From: Adineta vaga | Taxonomy: Eukaryota > Rotifera | Assembly: GCA_021613535.1 (NCBI GenBank) | Contig: CP075493.1 | Span: 3,348,001-3,412,000 of the forward strand | DNA length: 64,000 bases | Direction: 5' to 3' | Part shown: positions 47,511-58,907 of the stretch, in pieces | Layout: each line of letters begins with the position of its first letter | Numbering within the stretch: position 1 is the first letter of the stretch | Notes under the pieces: model-generated | What the model was told of the DNA's origin: nothing | The model's input: only the letters and a program-made list of their open reading frames with translations | The model's database searches: none | Made by a program: the position numbers and the translations under genes

Positions 47511-49229
47511 ATGATGTATAATTACGATCGGCGTCCTTCGGATCTAGATTCTGCATCATCATCGGTAACATCTGATGTGACGTCTCGCGCAACAACCATA
47601 CAAAACTCATGGAGTGCAACAACTTTACAAGAAAAATTGAGACAATTAAGTCAATATAATATTCGTCCAATAGATGATGATCAATCATCGGTATCGACAG
47701 ATATGACTGCACAAGAGACCACTGTTATTCAAATGAATAACGATGCACAAAGAAATCATAGCAATTCATCCAATGATAACAATACAGTTAATCAACAACA
47801 ACAACAACAACAACCGTGGATCAATCCATATTGGGGTGTAAATTCGAATTCAGAAACGACAACAACACAATCGGAAACAAATCATACTAGCGAGTAAGAA
47901 ATGATTTGATTGATTAGTAATGAAATAGTTTCATATATTTTACTGATTTTATAAAGTTCCTCGCCGCAAAAGCATGTCAAACAACTTATTCCCGGTTCAA
48001 TTCTAATCAACGATCAAGGCGAAATAGATGATGCATTATGGAAGAAAAATGCTGGTATTAATTCGAGTACATCTAGTGCATCATTTAATCCAGGTGGTGA
48101 GTATGTTTCTGATGAAAATGGTGGTGGTGGTGGTTTTCTTGCGCCAACACATATTCAACGTCGAGCTGTACCATCATCATCGTCTGGACAAACAGTACAA
48201 TCTGGAAATGTAAGTTTATCAAATCAACCACCCTCAAGTTCTTCAACTACGAGTACTCCTAGTACTCAACCATGGATCAATCCATATTGGCCACAATCAA
48301 ATCAAAACAATGATGATCATATTCAAACTAATGATTCTAAGCAAAATGCAGGAAACAAATCTCCTGTCTATATTAATACGTCTCCAAAAGCAACAAGATC
48401 GACTGATTTCTGGCAACAATCTCACTGGGTCGATAATAATACATCTAATCAGAATAGATTACCTACAGAATCAGCTTCCTCTCCACCTAAAATCCTACCA
48501 GTTCCATTTTTTTATGAACGTATTTATCCTCCACCTGCTCCATCGTCTTCTCCAACGAATAAAAAATCTGGAGTAACACATTCTATCAGAAAATCTGAAG
48601 CACATATTCACGATGACGATGAAAATGCCAGTGATGATTTACCATATACATTTGATAGTCCAAATGTTGTACGTTATCGAGCAGGACCACCATCGCCACC
48701 AAACATGAGAAATAAAAACGTTAATATCAATTCAACATTAACAGCAGCTCCCTATCCAATGTCATCTACAGCAAAATCTAACTTCTCTCAATATGCATCA
48801 ACGACTATATCAATGACTCCATCATTTTCAACTAATATTCTACCTACTCTATTTCCTAATCGTAGTGAATATTCTCCATCTGTACTTCAATATAATATTC
48901 CTTCCTTATCAAATTCGATCACTATTCTTACTGAAGAAGAAATCCATAGTATTCATGATGCACTTCGTTTGCTTCAAACTAATCCCAATGCAATACCTGT
49001 TATCGAAACATCTAATCATATTAAATCATCGCCATCACCAACGATTAATCATCAAAGTAATCCTTTCTCATCCTTTACTCCTTCATCCCGAGCACAATCA
49101 TCAATTTCTTCTCGAAATGTACAGTTCAATATTCAACAAACACCAGCATTCTCAATGCCCAGCTATCCGGGAACGACACGTAAATCTTTACAACAATTAA
49201 CAAAACAAGGCAAAGTAGTTCTTATTTAA
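47511..49229 (+). CDS. Low-complexity Ser/Asn/Gln/Pro-rich protein with repeated PWINPYW motif
   Basis: Two exons (47511-47893, 47957-49229) give 551 residues. No folded domain is evident. Ser, Asn, Thr, Pro and Gln dominate, with a run of seven to eight Gln at about 95-102. The motif QPWINPYW occurs twice (about residues 100 and 245), the first in the codons after the polyGln run, and FWQQSHWVDNN is a possible third degenerate copy. A conserved-looking segment, LTEEEIHSIHDALRLLQTNP, forms a probable helix in the C-terminal third, and the end is basic (RKSLQQLTKQGKVVLI). It may be an intrinsically disordered scaffold or RNA-granule protein. No family was recognised. Confidence 0.7.
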
Positions 49230-49347
49230 AATATCGATTTGATTTTCTTTTCCAAATAAAAAAAACACCATTGAAAAATCTTCTTATTTACTAATTTCAA
49301 AGATTTTATTTAGATCCTCTTTTATTTTTTCAAACGATAAACAATGA

Positions 49348-51531
49348 TCAAGCCGTTGATGATCGAGATTGTGGTGCAATAAATAATCTTGTATTGAATC
49401 GCTGTTTCGATACTTTGAGTAATTTAAATTTTCGATCACAAGCAAGAAATATTAGTATAAATATGAATTGAAAACAACCGAGAACAAAGAAATAAACATA
49501 GAATAGATCAGGTTCATATGCAGCTTTGCACTAAAGATAAAATTAATAGGAAGATTAGATAAATACATCAAAACAAAGAATTACTGATGAATTTTCGAAT
49601 GCAAGATCTTCTTTGATTTTAACAAATATACCAATATAAAACGAACCAAAAAAGGATGATAAACCAGCAGAACAAAATCGAAGACTCATTATTAATGATT
49701 GTGCGGAACGTGGTGCAGCCAAATATGCAAATTCTAAACTTGCCACTGATGCAAATACTTCGGAAAGACCAATACCAATATACTGTGGAAATTGATAAAA
49801 TATTGACATATCAGCAGCAGTATAATTAGTTTTTCCTAGAACGTTACATAGAAAATTCGAGGAAAGATGTACGTATTCAGTGCTTACCAATAATTTGTGA
49901 TATAGTTGGTTGTGAATCACATAATTTTTGACGATAGATTTCTACAGTACCTGCCAAACACATGGCAATCGTTGCTGAAATCATACCAAAAGTAATTCGA
50001 GATCGTATTGAAATAGAACGTCCACTCGCTTCAAGACGTTTATAGACGAAAGTATTAAGAAAAAAAATGGCAACTAAAGGAAGAAAAAAAACCCATTGTA
50101 TTCTTTGGAATTTCTTCAACACAATAATTATAACGATACGTACCAATGATAATCATTTGATCACCAAGTGAAAGCCAAATAACAGGCATATAATGAATAC
50201 CTTGATCAGTTCGAAAGAATTTCATTACTTTCATATGCACACCTTGTACAAGAAATGTTGTTTCAATCTAATTCAACTACAATCTCAATCATCATTCAAA
50301 ATGATAGAATTATTTTTACTTGAAAATATAAAAGCCAATATGGTATCAACAGAAGAAAGACAACAATAATACGCCGAAGTGATTTGATATCATTCACAAT
50401 TCGATCAGAAAATCGACCATTATTTCCTACTTTTGCATAGTCTAAAAACGACCATGATTGTTCACTTGTTGTCAAGGAAAATTGATCACTGTATTCAGTG
50501 GGAGTATCTAACAATTTTGTTGAACTATTCTGTCTTCGATTATTCTTTGATATTTGTAAATTTCGTCGATGTTTTCTCCATGTTTGAAAAGCATTTATAA
50601 ACACTGGAATTAGATTACTAATTACTGAATCATATGGTTGAACATGAATACAAAATCGATAGCCAATTAAAAAGAAAACTAACGCAATAATTAACAAAGC
50701 TGCTGGAATAACATAACCAATGAAATAACTATCATTCTGTTGCCCATAGGCAATGAAAGCAAATGCAATCAAACCACCTATATTAACGGCAGCGTAATAT
50801 TTATCAAAATATTGTGTAGTTGCTTTTTGTTCTCGAACTTGTTCAGCACCAAATACAGCCATATTAGCTTGTACTGCACCAACACCAATCGCTCTATAAA
50901 AGAAACAAACAAATCAACTTCATATAGAAATAATAAAACAATTCTACTAACGTAAAAACTAATGTCGAAAGAATTTGAGGAATACATTGTTCTTGAAAAA
51001 ACTCCAGTGTATCCGTTCTTGTTACATTCATCGTACCACAGAATGTACTATATAAACCATATTGATCATTATCGGAAAATAATGAAATAAATACATAACC
51101 AATAATATATAAGAGAAATCCTAGAGAAGAAAATGTAAATAAAATACATTGATGAAAATAAATTACCGATGATAATAGTTTTTGCACGACCAAGTTTACC
51201 ATCACTGATCCAAGCAAAAATAATTGCTGATATGTAACTTGTACCTAAACGAAAAGTGAGACGATATTTGATAGAAAGGCTTTATCTTACCAAGAAATAT
51301 AAATGAAGCAGTGACACTATGAAGTGGTGTCCAATGAATATTTTCTGATGTGAGAAAAATAACAAGATTTCCTGCTAAGGAATAGAAAGCTAAACGTTCT
51401 AAACCAGCACTTATTAAAATCAACCAAACGGATAGTTTTCGTTGAAAACTAGTTCGATTATCAGGTGTATTTGGAATACTTGACGAATGAAAAATTAATG
51501 GAGATAATTCATCTCTATTTGTATCTGTCAT
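49348..51531 (-). CDS. SLC15A4: SLC15 (POT/PTR2) peptide transporter, copy A
   Basis: Eight exons (51531-51291, 51244-51167, 51120-50952, 50893-50320, 50267-50144, 50073-49888, 49835-49585, 49530-49348) join to 601 residues. Proton-coupled oligopeptide transporter features are a first helix with GLERLAFYSLAGNLV, the DGKLGRAKTI loop of the major-facilitator fold, and the PTR2 signature around YYAAVNIGGLIAF. These are followed by a large cytoplasmic loop between helices 6 and 7 (WSFLDYAKVGNNGRF) and the QFPQYIGIGLSEVF helix. The sequence is closest to the SLC15A3/A4 (histidine/peptide, endolysosomal) type by general pattern. The N-terminus carries an acidic LSPLI stretch like a dileucine sorting signal. 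Exon structure matches copy B exactly. Confidence 0.9.
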
Positions 51532-52088
51532 CTAAATAAATAATAATAATAATATGATTTACTTATTATCATTGACGGAAAACAGTTATAGACACCTTCA
51601 GTTTACCTATGATATAATATAAAAGTAAATCTTGTCAATGGTTTATCATGTTGTCAATTTTGTATAGATAAGATATGAAAAGATTAATATTACTTGCTGG
51701 TTTTGCTAAAGAATAGTTGAGAAGGAAATTTAGACAATGAGTCAAAAGTATCATTTACTATCTTACTCACTATTGAGTAAAATATAATATAAAAAACTAG
51801 CTGTGTATGATCTTGTAAGCTAGTTTTTGTTTTAGAACATATTGAATGTGTCATATCTATCCGTATTTATATCATTAATGTATGTAAAATGCTTTCTTTC
51901 CGACAGCGGTATGTAAAGAACATTGATTTGTAAATGAAAATTGTTCGTTTCTTTTTTTACAAAGTATTCATCACACGGACATATTTTGAAAAGACAATAT
52001 TTTCAAAAACTAACACATAAATGAAACAAAATAAATGCGAATAACGGCCATAACAGCGAAGTCGCAATAAATTGAAGAAAACAAAAAA
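51532..52088. other. Spacer between tandem SLC15 copies
   Basis: AT-rich upstream region of copy A and 3' flank of copy B. A short inverted repeat (AAAAACTAGCT...AGCTAGTTTTT around 51792-51829) could form a stable hairpin. Confidence 0.5.
51792..51829. repeat. Inverted repeat
   Basis: The arms AAAAACTAGCT and AGCTAGTTTTT flank a spacer of about 15 bases. It lies between the two SLC15 genes, where it might be a transcription-end structure or a remnant of a short inverted-repeat element. Confidence 0.55.
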
Positions 52089-54238
52089 TCAAGTAGTTCT
52101 AGTTTCCGAATTTGACGAGAGGAAATGACGAAGATTACGATGATGATTTGGTACTTTCAAAATCTTAAATTTTCGATTACATTCAACAAAAACTAAGACA
52201 AAAACAAGTTGAAGACCGGCCAAAATAAAGAAATAACTGTAATATCGATCATCATTATGATAATTCTCTGTTGTATGATTTCCATTCTACAAAAGAAAAA
52301 ATGAATATAAAGAATTCGTTTTTTTTCTTCGTTTTCTACTATCATACTTCAATTGATAAGAGACCAACTATACCCGAGCCAAAAAATGATGATAAACCAG
52401 CAGAACAAAATCGAAGACTCATTATTAATGATTGTGCTGATTGTGGTGCAGCCAAATAAGCAAATTCAAGACTGGCAACAGATGTAAATACTTCGGAAAG
52501 ACCAATACCAACATATTGAGGAAATTGAAAGAACACACTCATATTTGCTGCGACGTATTCTTTACCCGCTGAATGAACAAAATTCAATTAAAACAAAATG
52601 CACAGTTGAAACATATACATACCGATAATCTGAGTAAAATTTTGAGTTTTACAAATATTTTGACGAAAGATTTCGACAGTACCTGCCATACACATGGAGA
52701 GTGCTGCAGAAATCATTCCGATTACAATACGAGTATTGATAGGAAATGATCGACCACTAGCTTGTAAACGTTTATAAACAAATGTATTGAGAAGAAAGAT
52801 GGTCACTAGAACACAAAGAAGATATTGAATGTAGAGCGTAATTCATTAGAATTACTTACCAATGATAATAATTTGATTTGCAAGTGAAAGCCAGACAACT
52901 GGCATTCGTCGAAATGATGTAGGTAATTTCATATGAGCACCTTGAACAATAAACGTTGTTTCTACCTATATAAAATATTGTTTTCTATCTTTAGAAATCA
53001 ATCGAAAGAAAATCTAGTCTACGTACTTGAACATATAGAAGCCAATAAGGTGTTAGTAATAAGAAAACAGCAATAATACGTCGCAGTGATTTGATATCAT
53101 TCACAATTCCATCAGGAAATCGACCATTATTTTCTGCTTTAGCATAATCCAAAAATGACCATGATGGTCTACTAACAGTAAATGATAAATAATCTGTACT
53201 ATCACCTTCTGTTTCTACAACGGGTTCATTTTGATTAATGATTCCCACTTGAGTTCTTCGTTGATTTCGCCATGATTGAAATGCATTGATTACAATTGGA
53301 AGAAATTCAGTAATGACAGAATCTTCTGGTCTAACATGAATATAATATTTGTAACCAAGAAGGAAAAGTATAAAAGATAATAATAATAATACACCTGGAA
53401 CTAAATATCCAATGAAATAATCTTTATTGATTTGTAAATATGCAATAGCACCGAATGCTAGAAGACCACCAGTATTTACAGCAGCATAATAGATATCAAA
53501 ATAACGTGTTCTATGCCTTTGTTCTCGAACTTGATCAGCACCAAAAACGGCCATATTCGCTTGAACTGCGCCAACACCAATAGCACTATAGAAGAACAGA
53601 ACAAGTCAAATTTCAATCCGCATTACAGAGCAGTTTATCTTTACGTTAGAATCAAAGTAGGAAGAATATATTCAATACAAAGTTCATGAAAGAAATCAGA
53701 TTTCGGTATTTCTGTTGTATTATTACGTATTGGACACCAATTTTGATGCATATGTTCATTTGCGAATAAAATCATAAGTGTATAGCCAATACTGTAAAAA
53801 ATAAATCCTAAAATAAATTCATTACAAGTGAGATAATTGTTGAACGTTAGTGAATTACCAATAAGAATTGTTTTTGCACGACCCAATCTACCATCACTAA
53901 TCCAAGCGAAGATTAATGCCGAAATATAACTTGTTCCTTTGGAAAAGTTAATTATATTTTAAATTGATTCTTTTTCGTAAGATTTTGTTTTCTTTACCGA
54001 GAAAAATGAGTGGTGCAATGATTGTATGTGGAAATCGCCAGTTAATTAATTTTGAATCGAGAAAAAATGTTAGATTACCTGCTAGAGAATAGAATGCTAA
54101 TCGTTCGAAACCGGCACTGAATAAAATCAAATAAACAGCAAGATTTCGTTGAAATGGAGTTCTTTGATCAGTTCTCGATAAAGTTCGATTTGATATTGAT
54201 ACTAATGGCGTTACTTCATCTGCTGTTATTTCGCTCAT
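52089..54238 (-). CDS. SLC15A4: SLC15 (POT/PTR2) peptide transporter, copy B
   Basis: Eight exons (54238-53998, 53936-53859, 53807-53645, 53585-53027, 52965-52860, 52805-52623, 52568-52348, 52286-52089) give 582 residues. The exon order and phases match copy A one for one, and exons 1 and 2 have identical lengths (241 and 78 bases). Shared motifs are ERLAFYSLAGNL, SDGRLGRAKTI, YYAAVNTGGLLAFGAIAY, SWSFLDYAKAENNGRFP, QFPQYVGIGLSEVF and SLRFCSAGLSSFFGS. The luminal loops and tails differ most, suggesting diverging regulation or targeting. Both copies keep intact frames and splice sites, so both are probably active. Confidence 0.9.
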
Positions 54239-54763
54239 CTAAAGTCAAAACATCACACTCAATCATCATCATCGTCAATTACAAAACCTATTACTTTGTT
54301 TTTTTTTCAAATTTATTTTTGATAAATTAGATGTATATACAATTGATTAGTCAAACAAAGTTTAGTCATAATAATCCACATAAAAAACAAATTTATTTTC
54401 TATCTAAAATACATTATAATATCAGATTATAATCATATATCAATCGTGACAAATTGATTCTTTTTCATTAATTTTTCATCAAAACCTATCGTATGAGTCA
54501 AACAATTCTTTCATGCGTCATGCCCACACGTACGTAAACTTTCCAACAATAACCTACACGATATCAATCTTGATCGTTATTGGGAGAGAAAAAAAAACAA
54601 TTATTTGGAAAAAAAACCTTATTTATATTTCCTTTATTGACTACAACAAACGTCCTACACGATTGTAGGAGTCATGTTCCGCATGGTTACATTTTGTTGT
54701 TTCATTCGATATTTAGGTGAAGAGAGCAAACATTTCTTTTACTAACTGATATTCAGAAGAATA
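54239..54763. other. Divergent upstream region
   Basis: AT-rich spacer between SLC15 copy B (-) and the orphan gene (+). There is an imperfect palindrome ACGATTGTAGG / CCTACACGATTG near 54653-54672. No gene is visible. Confidence 0.45.
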
Positions 54764-55556
54764 ATGCAACATCGTCCTCAAAGACAATTACCTCACAGAT
54801 CAGCTAGTGCATCCAAAGCAAAACAACGTTATCCATCTCATCATGATAAATTTTTTCATTTACCAACAACAATCGCATTGAATGATCCATTTTTACGCCG
54901 ATTGTATAGTGTCGTTTCACTGGTTCTCGATGATCATCCATATCCTTCTACACGAGAAGAATTTTCACGACGTACACACGAAATTGAACGCAATGTTCGA
55001 GAATTACATCTAACTTCAAATCAAATGAAATTTCTACAACGACTAGTTGCAGAAACTGGCATTACACTGGTTCGTTTCCTTTTCACTTTCTCTCTTTCTC
55101 GTAGACAATAATTACTTTTTTTTCTCTTTTGCTTTCAAGGTGGATCTCTGGCAAGGTTCTCATATAATTGTACGTGATAATGGATTTTTATATGATACAT
55201 GGTCACACTCACCAACTGCACTGCCACGTTTTTCATCACATTATCGACAAGTTCCTCTTCAACAATATGGAATTTATTTTCGAGATCATCAATTACTTTT
55301 CGGAAAAACCGCTCTGGATGGTTCAACATGGTTTCAAATGGAAGCACATGGATTTGATCCAAATGATATTTATAATGATCCAGATCTTGCTGTTTATCAT
55401 GGACAAGATTTCTTGAAATATCGTTTACATGGAATGAATGTTGGACCATTTGGCTTTTCTCCTCATACAGAAACAATGAGTCCAATTATTCGACAATATA
55501 AACCAATGAAACTGGTACAGAATCGAAAGCATAGAGTATCACATTATCTACAGTAG
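54764..55556 (+). CDS. Orphan 240-residue protein
   Basis: Two exons (54764-55069, 55140-55556) join in phase 0. The N-terminus is basic and Arg/Gln/His-rich (MQHRPQRQLPHRSAS). A helical part follows (EFSRRTHEIERNVRELH), then a C-terminal region of about 135 residues with many Trp, Tyr, His and Gly residues (VDLWQGSHIIVRDNGFLYDTW, quoted in part as VDLWQGSHIIVRDNGF; DLAVYHGQDFLKYRLHG). There is no signal peptide or membrane helix. The coding frame has regular codon use and a proper intron, so it is probably a real gene, but I do not recognise the family. Confidence 0.7.
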
Positions 55557-57150
55557 AACTGAAGGCAAATTTTTGTTAAGATATTTTAAGAAAATATTCA
55601 ATAATTAAAAGTGAATACATACTTAAATATATAACAATCGAATTATTTATAATGAAATAAAATGAATCATTATGAATAAATTTGAAGAATAAATTGTATT
55701 TTAATAAAGTCAAGATTAGATGAATTTCGTTTCAATGCTATAATAAACAAAACTATATAAAACAAGAAAATAATATTGAAATTTTTCTTAAATTTACAAA
55801 ATTTCGTTGATTATTAAATAGTACAATTTAACAAGACAGTTAAGATTTAAAAGCAGATCAAGTAACTGATATTAATTATCACAAGAGGAAATTGAAATTT
55901 TTATCTAATATATATTATAAGAGTAGAAGTAGATCATTTCAAATCATCTGTTGATATTTATTTAAGTTGTTATTATTAATTCTTAAAAATGCATGTGGTA
56001 AGTGAGTGAATTGACGATAGTGATATAAATAAATCGAGATAAATAATACAATTGGTTACATTAGAAGTACGACAGATGAGTACAGTAGATGTCAGTAAAA
56101 ATCTGCTCATGGTCAAAATTAACAAAATAATATCCTTTCAAAATATTCCCGTAAACAGTCAAATTCAATGTATATTATTATCTAGAAAAAACGATATTAG
56201 TGGTTCCGTTCATCATCAAAGAATATTTGATTGTTTGATAGATTGCATCTACCTCAATCATACGATGAGTTCCTATGTAGATTATAGCACTTGTATATTG
56301 CCAATCATTTGTCGAATAATCGAATAGTATTCACAATACAGTAGTGACTGATTCTTTCGAATATCCGCAGATGATCATTTCTTTTGTTGAATTATACATA
56401 GAACAGGATGTCACACATATATCTCTTATTCTTTAGATCTAAACAAGCATATTGTTTAATTAATCTTGTCTTTCTTCTCAAATATGAAAACAATGTTAAC
56501 AATAGAATCATCATAGTTTGATAATCAGAATCCATCGACAATATTCAAATATATTTATCAATTTATATACATCTATATATCTAAAGAAGAAACAATCATT
56601 TCTAAACATTAAGTTTCATTCATATTCTTCGAGTTCAACGAACATTTCTCCATTCTTCCAATCGCTTTCTATCACAAAATGAATGAATAATAACTACATC
56701 AATTCCTTACACTTCATTTAGTTTTCAGTTCTCTTGTCCATCCATATTCTCCAACTTTAATTCATTTTATTCTATTCAAGTAAGACCTTCCGCACTAAAA
56801 CCTCATTCATATCAATGCCATTGTTTAACACTACTAAGACTTTCTCGTTACAATAAACTATCCATATTATTGTCCATATTCACTTGATAAAAGTATTCTT
56901 CCCACATTAACCTATATCGAAACCTAGAATTTGACACCGATTATTCCCATGACTAGCAATATTTAGACGCAATTCGATGATAACATCATCGTCAACGTCA
57001 TTTGACGTCAATCTCATTTATCATTCTTTCGTAATTACATGCACAACCAGGTAAACACATCCACCATATCAACCAATCACATCAATCAGTATCTCAAAAA
57101 AACGACGTAAAACCCCTTTCTCTCTCTTTCTCTCTCGTCCATCAGCACAC
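55557..57150. other. 1.6 kb AT-rich region without supported gene
   Basis: The only open frame of note (about 56052-56327) has unremarkable composition and no splice partners. From about 56980 the sequence becomes the promoter of the first EF-hand-like gene, including a TGACGTCA palindrome at 57003-57010. Confidence 0.5.
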
Positions 57151-57158
57151 TATAAAAG
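57003..57158 (+). promoter_or_regulatory. CRE-like palindrome and TATA box of the first EF-hand-like gene
   Basis: A perfect TGACGTCA (57003-57010), the CREB/ATF consensus, lies about 140 bases upstream of a TATAAAAG box (57151-57158). The box is 88 bases before the start codon, correct for a transcription start near 57180 and a short leader. Such clear TATA architecture is rare in the rest of the window and suggests strong, regulated expression. Confidence 0.6.
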
Positions 57159-57245
57159 CACATAAATCGACACACTTTATCTCCAACAAATACATTCCAA
57201 CTCTCAAACTTACAAAAAACTTCTTCAACTACTCCATATATATAT

Positions 57246-57625
57246 ATGAGTAAGTATCATTCTTGTCTTCATCTTCTTATTCATATCTTTTTTCTATTCT
57301 GTAGACTTTTTGATCAATGGACTTGAACGCCGTGTCGGTATCGACTTGAATAATGATGGGTACATTGGAGGAGAAGGTAACATAACATATCTCATTTCAT
57401 TTCTTCTTCACCTTCTCATTTCTAGGTTTTCTGAGCAAACTCGAAAGAAAAACACACATTGATTTCAATGGTGATAATATTATTGGTCGTCCATATGATA
57501 CTCCATACTATGCTCCATCGATGATGCATTATGGTGGTGGATATCCTTCGATGTCATATGGTGGATATCCCTCGACATCTTACGGTGGATTCACTTATGG
57601 TCCAACACATTTTCGATATTACTGA
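57246..57625 (+). CDS. Small EF-hand-like protein, copy 1, Gly/Tyr-rich tail
   Basis: Three exons (57246-57249, 57305-57376, 57426-57625) give 91 residues. The first coding exon contains only ATG plus one base. Two Ca-binding-like loops are visible, DLNNDGYIGGEG and DFNGDNIIGRP, about 14 residues apart and each preceded by a short amphipathic helix (LERRVGI, LERKTHI). Loop positions 1, 3 and 5 have Asp/Asn/Asp, but the usual Glu at position 12 is missing, so binding may be weak or of a dockerin type. The C-terminal half is Gly/Tyr/Ser/Pro-rich with SYGGYPS repeats. No signal peptide. A polyadenylation signal AATAAA lies at 57714-57719. Function unknown. Confidence 0.8.
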
Positions 57626-57765
57626 CAGTAATAGCAACAACAACAAATCATACATGAACTCTTCTTATTCTTTTATCTTTTTCTGCATTTTGTTTGTTTT
57701 TCTTTGAATTCAAAATAAATCTCTTTGTCACTATCAAATAATGAATTATGTTCTACTTTACATTG

Positions 57766-57810
57766 ATCTCATCTCATCTCATATCATCTCATATCATATC
57801 ATATCATTAC
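57766..57810. repeat. Degenerate CTCAT/ATCAT pentamer repeat
   Basis: About nine pentamer units of the type CTCAT or ATCAT, immediately downstream of the copy 1 polyadenylation signal. Confidence 0.75.
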
Positions 57811-58146
57811 ATACATTCTTCTCATTGCTTTTCTAATGCATTAGCATACAGTCATAGTTCATATAACAATCAAGTCATTTTCCAAATGAATCTCATCTTT
57901 CTTTGTCATTCATTGGTGAAACACACTATATATCTAATCTTACAACCTCTGCCATATTTCAGCTCGTTTCTCAGTCACTTCTCTATATCGAAATGAGATC
58001 GACGTGTTTTTAGATCATTCATATCCTATATTTGTTGATCTAGATATCAACAGAACAAATCTAAGTAAAACATATCAAAACTAGGTAGTTATTCGAATGA
58101 TTGTTTCTCATACTGATTCTCATATTCTCAAGATGAGATTCATTGA

Positions 58147-58387
58147 TGACGTCATGTCAAAACGAGACCAAGGTTAGATTCGTTACCTTGTTTGATCTAG
58201 TTCTCTATCATCACTCATTACCTTGGACGCAAGTGACGCATTTTATTTTCATCGTCATCATCATCATCATCATGCTTATGACGACAACAACAACAACACG
58301 CATTCGTTTGTACACATGTACATCACTCACTCGACGTCATCATCGTATCTTGTGCGTTCTTTCATTACATAGTCAATACTATAAATA
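58147..58387 (+). promoter_or_regulatory. CRE-like palindrome and TATA box of the second EF-hand-like gene
   Basis: A perfect TGACGTCA (58147-58154) and a TATAAATA box (58380-58387) precede copy 2. The TATA box is about 90 bases before its start codon, as in copy 1. A second partial site (GACGTCAT, about 58334-58341) lies closer to the TATA. The shared elements suggest the duplication included the promoter. Confidence 0.6.
58249..58273. repeat. CAT trinucleotide microsatellite
   Basis: About eight ATC/CAT units between the CRE-like site and TATA box of the second EF-hand-like gene. Confidence 0.85.
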
Positions 58388-58476
58388 CAAACATACATCA
58401 ATCGATTTACATATCAAGCATAACTAGCTCAACTGTTTATTTCATTCTCTACACTAAAGACACACAAACAATCACA

Positions 58477-58786
58477 ATGAGTAAGTCTTATTTGAAGAAC
58501 ATCGATTTGATAATTCTACGGTACTGTCTTTGCTTGTTTAGATATGATGATGAATCGTGTTGAACGTAGTATTGGCATCGATTTGAATAATGATGGATAT
58601 ATTGGAGGTGAAGGAATGATGAGTCGATTAGAAAGAGCAACACATATTGATTTCAATGGTGACAATATTATTGGTCGTCGTCCTGATGTGTTATATGGAT
58701 ATCCATCGATGTATGGATACGGAAGTGGAATATCACCTATGGCACAACCATATGCATATAGAACCACTTATTATGGTTACTATTAA
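58477..58786 (+). CDS. Small EF-hand-like protein, copy 2
   Basis: Two exons (58477-58480, 58542-58786) give 82 residues. It is a clear tandem paralogue of copy 1: GIDLNNDGYIGGEG and HIDFNGDNIIGRR are shared almost exactly, and the first coding exon is again four bases (ATG plus A). The second intron of copy 1, inside the glycine codon after GGE, is absent here, so an intron was lost (or gained in copy 1). The tail is shorter and Tyr/Gly/Pro-rich and ends in YYGYY. A polyadenylation signal AATAAA lies at 58842-58847. Confidence 0.82.
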
Positions 58787-58907
58787 TTGTTAGAAAGATT
58801 TTTTTTCTTTACTGTAAATGTAAATATGTAAAACTTTGATTAATAAATGCAGTATAAAAAAGGAAAAAGTTTTTGTATGAGAAATATTTCAATTCAAAGT
58901 TTGATGA

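Larger units (their letters stand above)
57626..58476. other. Spacer between the tandem EF-hand-like genes
   Basis: It contains the 3' flank of copy 1, a degenerate CTCAT/ATCAT repeat (57766-57810), a TGACGTCA palindrome, a CAT microsatellite and the TATA box of copy 2. No additional gene is visible. Confidence 0.5.

Noticed and set aside
56052-56327. 91-codon plus-strand frame
   Set aside because: It has no splice partners, no recognised motif, and lies in uniformly AT-rich DNA; more likely chance.
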